Assembly (NCBI GenBank): GCA_910591455.2
Contig: OU342806.1
Coordinates: 26,727,017 to 26,791,016 of the forward strand
Reading direction: 5' to 3'
From: Pholis gunnellus
Lineage: Eukaryota > Chordata > Actinopteri > Perciformes > Pholidae
Length of the DNA stretch: 64,000 nt
The translations under genes were made by a program, and so were the position numbers. The notes beneath the pieces are model-generated. The model was not told the DNA's origin. It was given only the letters and a program-made list of their open reading frames with translations, and did no database searches. Below, piece after piece: positions 8,178 through 20,138 of the stretch (position 1 is the first letter of the stretch; each line of letters starts with the position of its first letter).

Positions 8178-8249
8178 TCCTCGTTAGTATAGTGGACAGT
8201 ATCTCTGCTTGTCACGCAGAAGACCAGGGTTCGATTCCCTGACGGGGAG
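8178..8249 (+). tRNA. tRNA-Asp-GTC: tRNA-Asp(GTC), copy 1 (type sequence)
   Basis: 72 nt: acceptor TCCTCGT / ACGGGGA with discriminator G, A box TTAGTATAGTGG, anticodon stem TCTGC / GCAGA around the loop TTGTCAC (anticodon GTC), T-stem CAGGG / CCCTG, and a perfect B box GGTTCGATTCC. All stems pair, allowing one wobble. The anticodon and T-stems differ from the usual vertebrate Asp gene by paired changes, so folding is preserved. A TTTT terminator follows immediately (8250-8253). No CCA is encoded, as expected in eukaryotes. Confidence 0.95.
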
Positions 8250-8253
8250 TTTT
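8250..8253 (+). terminator. Pol III terminator of tRNA-Asp copy 1
   Basis: TTTT directly after the discriminator base. The same run follows most Asp copies. It is reduced to TTT after the copy at 17695 and broken (TATT) after the copy at 29984. Confidence 0.7.
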
Positions 8254-8471
8254 CTACCAGCTGCTAGTAAGACAACAGCCATTTAACACAGAGATGATGC
8301 ATATTGAGCTTGTTCCTATTATCAGAGACAGCTTCACATTGAGGATATGATCACCTACCTCAGCATCCATGAATGTGCTTGAAAGGTTTCACATCACAAT
8401 GGAAAATTCATCACGACCAAGACACAATTATTTGTCCATGAAATGCGATAATCCTACCACACGTTGACACG

Positions 8472-8910
8472 TTGGTTTAGGAAGCTATGGAGAAGGACTT
8501 CTGGACGGTCTCAACAAAGTTCTGGAAAAAACAATAAGACTACTCAGGAGCAGCACACAAGGGGCAGTTTTCAGTCAAGTGTGAAGCGGTTGGGAGGGGA
8601 GTCGGCACCTACAAGGGAGGAGAACTGCTGTCCCTGATGGGGATATTGTCAAATGGTGGAACGAGCCCTTTGAGGAACTCCGAATCCCGACCAACACAAT
8701 TCGAGTTGCAGCTGGGGGACCTCAGAACTGCTTCTCTGCTCTTTGCAGATTATGTTGATCTATTGGCTTCATCAGGCCGGCTTCATCAGGCAGGATTACA
8801 GTTAGCACCTACAATTATCAAGCCGTGGTTCTCAACCAGAAAGTGGAGGATTCCTCAGCCCTGTGTGGGAGTGAGTGGCTGCCCCAAATGACAGAGTTCA
8901 AGTATCTCTG
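8472..8910 (+). pseudogene. Decayed LINE reverse-transcriptase fragment in the tRNA unit (Rex1/Babar-like), type copy
   Basis: Translating in shifting frames gives pieces that line up with the RT region of fish LINEs: DFWTVSTKFW, then DGDIVKWWNEPFEEL, then LRTASLLFADYVDLLASS (the A/D-D active-site box, second Asp replaced by Tyr here), then VVLNQKVEDSSALG and SEWLPQMTEFKYL ending at a stop. The pieces are in the right order, with internal deletions and frameshifts, so this is a fossil. Many units keep FADDVDLL (for example 9819, 12202, 13392) while others have FADYVDLL. Assignment to a Rex1/Babar-like family is from memory of motif order and is an inference. The relic is copied with every unit and is not an independent insertion each time. 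The 84-codon frame it contains is not a gene. Confidence 0.7.
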
Positions 8911-9055
8911 AGAGAAAACATTATTCACATAGTGCTTCTTTTCATCCAGTTTCCTAGGAACGCAGCTCAGAAGACTTTGATTGTGTGGAGGGAAAGCTAA
9001 CCCTGGGGAACTAAGTAGAGTTTTATTGTGTCGAGTAAGCAGAGACAAAGAATAG

Positions 9056-9128
9056 TGTTTCCGCCCAGTTTCGAACGGGGGACCTTTCGCGTGTGAAGCG
9101 AACGTGATAACCACTACACTACGGAAAC
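9056..9128 (-). tRNA. tRNA-Val-CAC: tRNA-Val(CAC), copy 2
   Basis: Identical to the type sequence. Confidence 0.93.
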
Positions 9129-9367
9129 CACCGAAAACCACTTTTACGCAGGTGCCCAGGCTCAATGCACTATTCACACTTGATTGCAAACATTTCAGAT
9201 GCCAGACGACATGATTTCCGAATGGATTCAGTCACAGCTGCTGTGTCATTGAGTGACAGTAAATGTCTACTACACTTAAAGCCTCCCCTGTATAGCTCTA
9301 AGAATTCCCTTTAAAGGCCAGAACAGCGCCACTTTTTTTTTACTAGCCAAAGATACTGCTAGAGCAG

Positions 9368-9439
9368 TCCTCGTTAGTATAGTGGACAGTATCTCTGCTT
9401 GTCACGCAGAAGACCAGGGTTCGATTCCCTGACGGGGAG
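9368..9439 (+). tRNA. tRNA-Asp-GTC: tRNA-Asp(GTC), copy 2
   Basis: Identical to the type sequence, with TTTT after it. Confidence 0.95.
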
Positions 9440-10237
9440 TTTTCTACCAGCTGCTAGTAAGACAACAGCCATTTAACACAGAGATGATGCATATTGAGCT
9501 TGTTCCTATTATCAGAGACATTGAGGATATGATCACCTACCTCAGCATCCATGAATGTGCTTGAAAGGTTTCACATCACAATGGAAAATTCATCACGACC
9601 AAGACACAATTATTTGTCCATGAAATGCGATAATCCTACCACACGTTGACACGTTGGTTTAGGAAGCTATGGAGAAGGACTTCTGGACGGTCTCAACAAA
9701 GTTCTGGAAAAAACAATAAGACTACTCAGGAGCAGCACACAAGGGGCAGTTTTCAGTCAAGTGTGAAGCGGTTGGGAGGGGAGTCGGCACCTACAAGGGA
9801 GGAGAACTGCTGTCCCTGATGGGGATATTGTCAAATGGTGGAACGAGCCCTTTGAGGAACTCCGAATCCCGACCAGCACAATTCGAGTTGCAGCTGGGGG
9901 ACCTCAGAACTGCTTCTCTGCTCTTTGCAGATGATGTTGATCTATTGGCTTCATCAGGCCGGCTTCATCAGGCAGGATTACAGTTAGCACCTACAATTAT
10001 CAAGCCGTGGTTCTCAACCAGAAAGTGGAGGATTCCTCAGCCCTGGGTGGGAGTGAGTGGCTGCCCCAAATGACAGAGTTCAAGTATCTCTGAGAGAAAA
10101 CACTATTCACATAGTGCTTCTTTTCATCCAGTTTCCTAGGAATGCAGCTCAGAAGACTTTGATTGTGTGGAGGGAAAGCTAACCCTGGGGCACTAAGTAG
10201 AGTTTTATTGTGTCGAGTAAGCAGAGACAAAGAATAG

Positions 10238-10310
10238 TGTTTCCGCCCAGTTTCGAACGGGGGACCTTTCGCGTGTGAAGCGAACGTGATAACCACTACA
10301 CTACGGAAAC
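10238..10310 (-). tRNA. tRNA-Val-CAC: tRNA-Val(CAC), copy 3
   Basis: Identical to the type sequence. Confidence 0.93.
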
Positions 10311-10549
10311 CACCGAAAACCACTTTTACGCACGTGCCCAGGCTCAATGCACTATTCACACTTGATTGCAAACATTTCAGATGCCAGACGACATGATTTC
10401 CGAATGGATTCAGTCACAGCTGCTGTGTCATTGAGTGACAGTAAATGTCTACTACACTTAAAGCCTCCCCTGTATAGTTCTAAGATTTCCCTTTAAAGGC
10501 CAGAACAGCGCCACTTTTTTTTTACTAGCCAAAGATACTGCTAGAGCAG

Positions 10550-10623
10550 TCCTCGTTAGTATAGTGGACAGTATCTCTGCTTGTCACGCAGAGGGGACCA
10601 GGGTTCGATTCCCTGACGGGGAG
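10550..10623 (+). tRNA. tRNA-Asp-GTC: tRNA-Asp(GTC), copy 3, 2-nt longer variant
   Basis: Reads GCAGAGGGGACC where the other copies have GCAGAAGACC, adding 2 nt just after the anticodon stem, in the variable loop (total 74 nt). The stems themselves still pair. Function is uncertain. Confidence 0.85.
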
Positions 10624-11430
10624 TTTTCTACCAGCTGCTAGTAAGACAACAGCCATTTAACACAGAGATGATGCATATTGAGCTTGTTCCTATTATCAGA
10701 GACAGCTTCACATTGAGGATATGATCACCTACCTCAGCATCCATGAATGTGCTTGAAAGGTTTCACATCACAATGGAAAATTCATCACGACCAAGACACA
10801 ATTATTTGTCCATGAAATGCGATAATCCTACCACACGTTGACACGTTGGTTTAGGAAGCTATGGAGAAGGACTTCTGGACGGTCTCAACAAAGTTCTGGA
10901 AAAAACAATAAGACTACTCAGGAGCAGCACACAAGGGGCAGTTTTCAGTCAAGTGTGAAGCGGTTGGGAGGGGAGTCGGCACCTACAAGGGAGGAGAACT
11001 GCTGTCCCTGATGGGGATATTGTCAAATGGTGGAACGAGCCCTTTGAGGAACTCCGAATCCCGACCAACACAATTCGAGTTGCAGCTGGGGGACCTCAGA
11101 ACTGCTTCTCTGCTCTTTGCAGATTATGTTGATCTATTGGCTTCATCAGGCCGGCTTCATCAGGCAGGATTACAGTTAGCACCTACAATTATCAAGCCGT
11201 GGTTCTCAACCAGAAAGTGGAGGATTCCTCAGCCCTGGGTGGGAGTGAGTGGCTGCCCCAAATGACAGAGTTCAAGTATCTCTGAGAGAAAACATTATTC
11301 ACATAGTGCTTCTTTTCATCCAGTTTCCTAGGAATGCAGCTCAGAAGACTTTGATTTGTGTGGAGGGAAAGCTAACCCTGGGGCACTAAGTAGAGTTTTA
11401 TTGTGTCGAGTAAGCAGAGACAAAGAATAG

Positions 11431-11503
11431 TGTTTCCGCCCTGTTTCGAACGGGGGACCTTTCGCTTGTGAAGCGAACGTGATAACCACTACACTACGGA
11501 AAC
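11431..11503 (-). tRNA. tRNA-Val-CAC: tRNA-Val(CAC), copy 4, variant
   Basis: Two changes: the T-stem mismatch partner is A instead of U (ACAGGG), and the last anticodon-loop base is A (loop TTCACAA). The anticodon is still CAC. Confidence 0.88.
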
Positions 11504-11742
11504 CACCGAAAACCACTTTTACGCACGTGCCCAGGCTCAATGCACTATTCACACTTGATTGCAAACATTTCAGATGCCAGACGACATGATTTCCGAATGG
11601 ATTCAGTCACAGCTGCTGTGTCATTGAGTGACAGTAAATGTCTACTACACTTAAAGCCTCCCCTGTATAGCTCTAAGAATTCCCTTTAAAGGCCAGAACA
11701 GCGCCACTTTTTTTTTACTAGCCAAAGATACTGCTAGAGCAG

Positions 11743-11814
11743 TCCTCGTTAGTATAGTGGAGAGTATCTCTGCTTGTCACGCAGAAGACCAGGGTTCGAT
11801 TCCCTGACGGGGAG
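11743..11814 (+). tRNA. tRNA-Asp-GTC: tRNA-Asp(GTC), copy 4, D-loop variant
   Basis: One change in the D arm: GTGGAGAGTATC for GTGGACAGTATC. The rest is as the type sequence. Confidence 0.93.
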
Positions 11815-12620
11815 TTTTCTACCAGCTGCTAGTAAGACAACAGCCATTTAACACAGAGATGATGCATATTGAGCTTGTTCCTATAATCAGAGACAGCTTC
11901 ACATTGAGGATATGATCACCTACCTCAGCATCCATGAATGTGCTTGAAAGGTTTCACATCACAATGGAAAATTCATCACGACCAAGACACAATTATTTGT
12001 CCATGAAATGCGATAATCCTACCACACGTTGACACGTTGGTTTAGGAAGCTATGGAGAAGGACTTCTGGACGGTCTCAACAAAGTTCTGGAAAAAACAAT
12101 AAGACTACTCAGGAGCAGCACACAAGGGGCAGTTTTCAGTCAAGTGTGAAGCGGTTGGGAGGGGAGTCGGCACCTACAAGGGAGGAGAACTGCTGTCCCT
12201 GATGGGGATATTGTCAAATGGTGGAACGAGCCCTTTGAGGAACTCCGAATCCCGACCAGCACAATTCGAGTTGCAGCTGGGGGACCTCAGAACTGCTTCT
12301 CTGCTCTTTGCAGATGATGTTGATCTATTGGCTTCATCAGGCCGGCTTCATCAGGCAGGATTACAGTTAGCACCTACAATTATCAAGCCGTGGTTCTCAA
12401 CCAGAAAGTGGAGGATTCCTCAGCCCTGGGTGGGAGTGAGTGGCTGCCCCAAATGACAGAGTTCAAGTATCTCTGAGAGAAAACACTATTCACATAGTGC
12501 TTCTTTTCATCCAGTTTCCTAGGAATGCAGCTCAGAAGACTTTGATTGTGTGGAGGGAAAGCTAACCCTGGGGCACTAAGTAGAGTTTTATTGTGTCGAG
12601 TAAGCAGAGACAAAGAATAG

Positions 12621-12693
12621 TGTTTCCGCCCAGTTTCGAACGGGGGACCTTTCGCGTGTGAAGCGAACGTGATAACCACTACACTACGGAAAC
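12621..12693 (-). tRNA. tRNA-Val-CAC: tRNA-Val(CAC), copy 5
   Basis: Identical to the type sequence. Confidence 0.93.
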
Positions 12694-12932
12694 CACCGAA
12701 AACCACTTTTACGCACGTGCCCAGGCTCAATGCACTATTCACACTTGATTGCAAACATTTCAGATGCCAGACGACATGATTTCCGAATGGATTCAGTCAC
12801 AGCTGCTGTGTCATTGAGTGACAGTAAATGTCTACTACACTTAAAGCCTCCCCTGTATAGTTCTAAGAATTCCCTTTAAAGGCCAGAACAGCGCCACTTT
12901 TTTTTTACTAGCCAAAGATACTGCTAGAGCAG

Positions 12933-13004
12933 TCCTCGTTAGTATAGTGGACAGTATCTCTGCTTGTCACGCAGAAGACCAGGGTTCGATTCCCTGACGG
13001 GGAG
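12933..13004 (+). tRNA. tRNA-Asp-GTC: tRNA-Asp(GTC), copy 5
   Basis: Identical to the type sequence. Confidence 0.95.
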
Positions 13005-13810
13005 TTTTCTACCAGCTGCTAGTAAGACAACAGCCATTTAACACAGAGATGATGCATATTGAGCTTGTTCCTATTATCAGAGACAGCTTCACATTGAGGA
13101 TATGATCACCTACCTCAGCATCCATGAATGTGCTTGAAAGGTTTCACATCACAATGGAAAATTCATCACGACCAAGACACAATTATTTGTCCATGAAATG
13201 CGATAATCCTACCACACGTTGACACGTTGGTTTAGGAAGCTATGGAGAAGGACTTCTGGACGGTCTCAACAAAGTTCTGGAAAAAACAATAAGACTACTC
13301 AGGAGCAGCACACAAGGGGCAGTTTTCAGTCAAGTGTGAAGCGGTTGGGAGGGGAGTCGGCACCTACAAGGGAGGAGAACTGCTGTCCCTGATGGGGATA
13401 TTGTCAAATGGTGGAACGAGCCCTTTGAGGAACTCCGAATCCCGACCAGCACAATTCGAGTTGCAGCTGGGGGACCTCAGAACTGCTTCTCTGCTCTTTG
13501 CAGATGATGTTGATCTATTGGCTTCATCAGGCCGGCTTCATCAGGCAGGATTACAGTTAGCACCTACAATTATCAAGCCGTGGTTCTCAACCAGAAAGTG
13601 GAGGATTCCTCAGCCCTGGGTGGGAGTGAGTGGCTGCCCCAAATGACAGAGTTCAAGTATCTCTGAGAGAAAACACTATTCACATAGTGCTTCTTTTCAT
13701 ACAGTTTCCTAGGAATGCAGCTCAGAAGACTTTGATTGTGTGGAGGGAAAGCTAACCCTGGGGCACTAAGTAGAGTTTTATTGTGTCGAGTAAGCAGAGA
13801 CAAAGAATAG

Positions 13811-13883
13811 TGTTTCCGCCCAGTTTCGAACGGGGGACCTTTCGCGTGTGAAGCGAACGTGATAACCACTACACTACGGAAAC
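13811..13883 (-). tRNA. tRNA-Val-CAC: tRNA-Val(CAC), copy 6
   Basis: Identical to the type sequence. Confidence 0.93.
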
Positions 13884-14122
13884 CACCGAAAACCACTTTT
13901 ACGCACGTGCCCAGGCTCAATGCACTATTCACACTTGATTGCAAACATTTCAGATGCCAGACGACATGATTTCCGAATGGATTCAGTCACAGCTGCTGTG
14001 TCATTGAGTGACAGTAAATGTCTACTACACTTAAAGCCTCCCCTGTATAGTTCTAAGATTTCCCTTTAAAGGCCAGAACAGCGCCACTTTTTTTTTACTA
14101 GCCAAAGATACTGCTAGAGCAG

Positions 14123-14194
14123 TCCTCGTTAGTATAGTGGACAGTATCTCTGCTTGTCACGCAGAAGACCAGGGTTCGATTCCCTGACGGGGAG
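14123..14194 (+). tRNA. tRNA-Asp-GTC: tRNA-Asp(GTC), copy 6
   Basis: Identical to the type sequence. Confidence 0.95.
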
Positions 14195-15001
14195 TTTTCT
14201 ACCAGCTGCTAGTAAGACAACAGCCATTTAACACAGAGATGATGCATATTGAGCTTGTTCCTATTATCAGAGACAGCTTCACATTGAGGATATGATCACC
14301 TACCTCAGCATCCATGAATGTGCTTGAAAGGTTTCACATCACAATGGAAAATTCATCACGACCAAGACACAATTATTTGTCCATGAAATGCGATAATCCT
14401 ACCACACGTTGACACGTTGGTTTAGGAAGCTATGGAGAAGGACTTCTGGACGGTCTCAACAAAGTTCTGGAAAAAACAATAAGACTACTCAGGAGCAGCA
14501 CACAAGGGGCAGTTTTCAGTCAAGTGTGAAGCGGTTGGGAGGGGAGTCGGCACCTACAAGGGAGGAGAACTGCTGTCCCTGATGGGGATATTGTCAAATG
14601 GTGGAACGAGCCCTTTGAGGAACTCCGAATCCCGACCAACACAATTCGAGTTGCAGCTGGGGGACCTCAGAACTGCTTCTCTGCTCTTTGCAGATTATGT
14701 TGATCTATTGGCTTCATCAGGCCGGCTTCATCAGGCAGGATTACAGTTAGCACCTACAATTATCAAGCCGTGGTTCTCAACCAGAAAGTGGAGGATTCCT
14801 CAGCCCTGGGTGGGAGTGAGTGGCTGCCCCAAATGACAGAGTTCAAGTATCTCTGAGAGAAAACATTATTCACATAGTGCTTCTTTTCATCCAGTTTCCT
14901 AGGAATGCAGCTCAGAAGACTTTGATTTGTGTGGAGGGAAAGCTAACCCTGGGGCACTAAGTAGAGTTTTATTGTGTCGAGTAAGCAGAGACAAAGAATA
15001 G

Positions 15002-15074
15002 TGTTTCCGCCCAGTTTCGAACGGGGGACCTTTCGCGTGTGAAGCGAACGTGATAACCACTACACTACGGAAAC
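15002..15074 (-). tRNA. tRNA-Val-CAC: tRNA-Val(CAC), copy 7
   Basis: Type sequence. The unit has the extra T in gatttgtg. Confidence 0.93.
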
Positions 15075-15313
15075 CACCGAAAACCACTTTTACGCACGTG
15101 CCCAGGCTCAATGCACTATTCACACTTGATTGCAAACATTTCAGATGCCAGACGACATGATTTCCGAATGGATTCAGTCACAGCTGCTGTGTCATTGAGT
15201 GACAGTAAATGTCTACTACACGTAAAGCCTCCCCTGTATAGTTCTAAGAATTCCCTTTAAAGGCCAGAACAGCGCCACTTTTTTTTTACTAGCCAAAGAT
15301 ACTGCTAGAGCAG

Positions 15314-15385
15314 TCCTCGTTAGTATAGTGGACAGTATCTCTGCTTGTCACGCAGAAGACCAGGGTTCGATTCCCTGACGGGGAG
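15314..15385 (+). tRNA. tRNA-Asp-GTC: tRNA-Asp(GTC), copy 7
   Basis: Identical to the type sequence. Confidence 0.95.
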
Positions 15386-16191
15386 TTTTCTACCAGCTGC
15401 TAGTAAGACAACAGCCATTTAACACAGAGATGATGCATATTGAGCTTGTTCCTATTATCAGAGACAGCTTCACATTGAGGATATGATCACCTACCTCAGC
15501 ATCCATGAATGTGCTTGAAAGGTTTCACATCACAATGGAAAATTCATCACGACCAAGACACAATTATTTGTCCATGAAATGCGATAATCCTACCACACGT
15601 TGACACGTTGGTTTAGGAAGCTATGGAGAAGGACTTCTGGACGGTCTCAACAAAGTTCTGGAAAAAACAATAAGACTACTCAGGAGCAGCACACAAGGGG
15701 CAGTTTTCAGTCAAGTGTGAAGCGGTTGGGAGGGGAGTCGGCACCTACAAGGGAGGAGAACTGCTGTCCCTGATGGGGATATTGTCAAATGGTGGAACGA
15801 GCCCTTTGAGGAACTCCGAATCCCGACCAACACAATTCGAGTTGCAGCTGGGGGACCTCAGAACTGCTTCTCTGCTCTTTGCAGATGATGTTGATCTATT
15901 GGCTTCATCAGGCCGGCTTCATCAGGCAGGATTACAGTTAGCACCTACAATTATCAAGCCGTGGTTCTCAACCAGAAAGTGGAGGATTCCTCAGCCCTGG
16001 GTGGGAGTGAGTGGCTGCCCCAAATGACAGAGTTCAAGTATCTCTGAGAGAAAACACTATTCACATAGTGCTTCTTTTCATCCAGTTTCCTAGGAATGCA
16101 GCTCAGAAGACTTTGATTGTGTGGAGGGAAAGCTAACCCTGGGGCACTAAGTAGAGTTTTATTGTGTCGAGTAAGCAGAGACAAAGAATAG

Positions 16192-16264
16192 TGTTTCCGC
16201 CCAGTTTCGAACGGGGGACCTTTCGCGTGTGAAGCGAACGTGATAACCACTACACTACGGAAAC
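16192..16264 (-). tRNA. tRNA-Val-CAC: tRNA-Val(CAC), copy 8
   Basis: Identical to the type sequence. Confidence 0.93.
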
Positions 16265-16503
16265 CACCGAAAACCACTTTTACGCACGTGCCCAGGCTCA
16301 ATGCACTATTCACACTTGATTGCAAACATTTCAGATGCCAGACGACATGATTTCCGAATGGATTCAGTCACAGCTGCTGTGTCATTGAGTGACAGTAAAT
16401 GTCTACTACACTTAAAGCCTCCCCTGTATAGTTCTAAGAATTCCCTTTAAAGGCCAGAACAGCGCCACTTTTTTTTTACTAGCCAAAGATACTGCAAGAG
16501 CAG

Positions 16504-16575
16504 TTCTCGTTAGTATAGTGGACAGTATCTCTGCTTGTCACGCAGAAGACCAGGGTTCGATTCCCTGACGGGGAG
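16504..16575 (+). tRNA. tRNA-Asp-GTC: tRNA-Asp(GTC), copy 8, acceptor variant
   Basis: Second base C to T (TTCTCGTT), turning acceptor pair 2-71 into a U-G wobble. It probably still folds. Confidence 0.92.
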
Positions 16576-17382
16576 TTTTCTACCAGCTGCTAGTAAGACA
16601 ACAGCCATTTAACACAGAGATGATGCATATTGAGCTTGTTCCTATTATCAGAGACAGCTTCACATTGAGGATATGATCACCTACCTCAGCATCCATGAAT
16701 GTGCTTGAAAGGTTTCACATCACAATGGAAAATTCATCACGACCAAGACACAATTATTTGTCCATGAAATGCGATAATCCTACCACACGTTGACACGTTG
16801 GTTTAGGAAGCTATGGAGAAGGACTTCTGGACGGTCTCAACAAAGTTCTGGAAAAAACAATAAGACTACTCAGGAGCAGCACACAAGGGGCAGTTTTCAG
16901 TCAAGTGTGAAGCGGTTGGGAGGGGAGTCGGCACCTACAAGGGAGGAGAACTGCTGTCCCTGATGGGGATATTGTCAAATGGTGGAACGAGCCCTTTGAG
17001 GAACTCCGAATCCCGACCAACACAATTCGAGTTGCAGCTGGGGGACCTCAGAACTGCTTCTCTGCTCTTTGCAGATTATGTTGATCTATTGGCTTCATCA
17101 GGCCGGCTTCATCAGGCAGGATTACAGTTAGCACCTACAATTATCAAGCCGTGGTTCTCAACCAGAAAGTGGAGGATTCCTCAGCCCTGGGTGGGAGTGA
17201 GTGGCTGCCCCAAATGACAGAGTTCAAGTATCTCTGAGAGAAAACATTATTCACATAGTGCTTCTTTTCATCCAGTTTCCTATGAATGCAGCTCAGAAGA
17301 CTTTGATTTGTGTGGAGGGAAAGCTAACCCTGGGGCACTAAGTAGAGTTTTATTGTGTCGAGTAAGCAGAGACAAAGAATAG

Positions 17383-17455
17383 TGTTTCCGCCCAGTTTCG
17401 AACGGGGGACCTTTCGCGTGTGAAGCGAACGTGATAACAACTACACTACAGAAAC
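17383..17455 (-). tRNA. tRNA-Val-CAC: tRNA-Val(CAC), copy 9, damaged
   Basis: Two changes in the 5' half: one in the acceptor stem (plus strand acagaaac for acggaaac) and one in the D arm (ataacaacta for ataaccacta), both in or near the A box. It may be a pseudogene. Confidence 0.8.
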
Positions 17456-17694
17456 CACCGAAAACCACTTTTACGCACGTGCCCAGGCTCAATGCACTAT
17501 TCACACTTGATTGCAAACATTTCAGATGCCAGACGACATGATTTCCGAATGGATTCAGTCACAGCTGCTGTGTCATTGAGTGACAGTAAATGTCTACTAC
17601 ACTTAAAGCCTCCCCTGTATAGCTCTAAGAATTCCCTTTAAAGGCCAGAACAGCGCCACTTTTTTTTTACTAGCCAAAGACACTGCTAGAGCAG

Positions 17695-17766
17695 TCCTCG
17701 TTAGTATAGTGGACAGTATCTCTGCTTGTCACGCAGAAGACCAGGGTTCGATTCCCTGACGGGGAG
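17695..17766 (+). tRNA. tRNA-Asp-GTC: tRNA-Asp(GTC), copy 9, shortened terminator
   Basis: The gene is as the type sequence, but the downstream run is TTTCC instead of TTTTC, a weaker pol III stop. Confidence 0.93.
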
Positions 17767-18564
17767 TTTCCTACCAGCTGCCAGTAAGACAACAGCCATT
17801 TAACACAGAGATGATGCATATTGAGCTTGTTCCTATTATCAGAGACATTGAGGATATGATCACCTACCTCAGCATCCATGAATGTGCTTGAAAGGTTTCA
17901 CATCACAATGGAAAATTCATCACGACCAAGACACAATTATTTGTCCATGAAATGCGATAATCCTACCACACGTTGACACGTTGGTTTAGGAAGCTATGGA
18001 GAAGGACTTCTGGACGGTCTCAACAAAGTTCTGGAAAAAACAATAAGACTACTCAGGAGCAGCACACAAGGGGCAGTTTTCAGTCAAGTGTGAAGCGGTT
18101 GGGAGGGGAGTCGGCACCTACAAGGGAGGAGAACTGCTGTCCCTGATGGGGAAATTGTCAAATGGTGGAACGAGCCCTTTGAGGAACTCCGAATCCCGAC
18201 CAACACAATTCGAGTTGCAGCTGGGGGACCTCAGAACTGCTTCTCTGCTCTTTGCAGATTATGTTGATCTATTGGCTTCATCAGGCCGGCTTCATCAGGC
18301 AGGATTACAGTTAGCACCTACAATTATCAAGCCGTGGTTCTCAACCAGAAAGTGGAGGATTCCTCAGCCCTGGGTGGGAGTGAGTGGCTGCCCCAAATGA
18401 CAGAGTTCAAGTATCTCTGAGAGAAAACATTATTCACATAGTGCTTCTTTTCATCCAGTTTCCTAGGAATGCAGCTCAGAAGACTTTGATTGTGTGGAGG
18501 GAAAGCTAACCCTGGGGCACTAAGTAGAGTTTTATTGTGTCGAGTAAGCAGAGACAAAGAATAG

Positions 18565-18637
18565 TGTTTCCGCCCAGTTTCGAACGGGGGACCTTTCGCG
18601 TGTGAAGCGAACGTGATAACCACTACACTACGGAAAC
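18565..18637 (-). tRNA. tRNA-Val-CAC: tRNA-Val(CAC), copy 10
   Basis: Type sequence. Confidence 0.93.
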
Positions 18638-18876
18638 CACTGAAAACCACTTTTACGCACGTGCCCAGGCTCAATGCACTATTCACACTTGACTGCAAAC
18701 ATTTCAGATGCCAGACGACATGATTTCCGAATGGATTCAGTAACAGCTGCTGTGTCATTGAGTGACAGTAAATGTCTACTACACTTAAAGCCTCCCCTGT
18801 ATAGCTCTAAGAATTCCCTTTAAAGGCCAGAACAGCGCCACTTTTTTTTTACTAGCCAAAGATACTGCTAGAGCAG

Positions 18877-18948
18877 TCCTCGTTAGTATAGTGGACAGTA
18901 TCTCTGCTTGTCACGCAGAAGACCAGGGTTCGATTCCCTGACGGGGAG
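18877..18948 (+). tRNA. tRNA-Asp-GTC: tRNA-Asp(GTC), copy 10
   Basis: Type sequence. Confidence 0.95.
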
Positions 18949-19754
18949 TTTTCTACCAGCTGCTAGTAAGACAACAGCCATTTAACACAGAGATGATGCA
19001 TATTGAGCTTGTTCCTATTATCAGAGACAGCTTCACATTGAGGATATGATCACCTACCTCAGCATCCATGAATGTGCTTGAAAGGTTTCACATCACAATG
19101 GAAAATTCATCACGACCAAGACACAATTATTTGTCCATGAAATGCGATAATCCTACCACACGTTGACACGTTGGTTTAGGAAGCTATGGAGAAGGACTTC
19201 TGGACGGTCTCAACAAAGTTCTGGAAAAAACAATAAGACTACTCAGGAGCAGCACACAAGGGGCAGTTTTCAGTCAAGTGTGAAGCGGTTGGGAGGGGAG
19301 TCGGCACCTACAAGGGAGGAGAACTGCTGTCCCTGATGGGGATATTGTCAAATGGTGGAACGAGCCCTTTGAGGAACTCCGAATCCCGACCAACACAATT
19401 CGAGTTGCAGCTGGGGGACCTCAGAACTGCTTCTCTGCTCTTTGCAGATTATGTTGATCTATTGGCTTCATCAGGCCGGCTTCATCAGGCAGGACTACAG
19501 TTAGCACCTACAATTATCAAGCCGTGGTTCTCAACCAGAAAGTGGAGGATTCCTCAGCCCTGTGTGGGAGTGAGTGGCTGCCCCAAATGACAGAGTTCAA
19601 GTATCTCTGAGAGAAAACATTATTCACATAGTGCTTCTTTTCATCCAGTTTCCTAGGAACGCAGCTCAGAAGACTTTGATTGTGTGGAGGGAAAGCTAAC
19701 CCTGGGGCACTAAGTAGAGTTTTATTGTGTCGAGTAAGCAGAGACAAAGAATAG

Positions 19755-19827
19755 TGTTTCCGCCCAGTTTCGAACGGGGGACCTTTCGCGTGTGAAGCGA
19801 ACGTGATAACCACTACACTACGGAAAC
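19755..19827 (-). tRNA. tRNA-Val-CAC: tRNA-Val(CAC), copy 11
   Basis: Type sequence. This unit and the next share private markers (caggactacag in the relic, aaaggcttcac in the spacer), so they are recent duplicates. Confidence 0.93.
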
Positions 19828-20066
19828 CACCGAAAACCACTTTTACGCACGTGCCCAGGCTCAATGCACTATTCACACTTGACTGCAAACATTTCAGATG
19901 CCAGACGACATGATTTCCGAATGGATTCAGTAACAGCTGCTGTGTCATTGAGTGACAGTAAATGTCTACTACACTTAAAGCCTCCCCTGTATAGCTCTAA
20001 GAATTCCCTTTAAAGGCCAGAACAGCGCCACTTTTTTTTTACTAGCCAAAGATACTGCTAGAGCAG

Positions 20067-20138
20067 TCCTCGTTAGTATAGTGGACAGTATCTCTGCTTG
20101 TCACGCAGAAGACCAGGGTTCGATTCCCTGACGGGGAG
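20067..20138 (+). tRNA. tRNA-Asp-GTC: tRNA-Asp(GTC), copy 11
   Basis: Type sequence. Confidence 0.95.
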
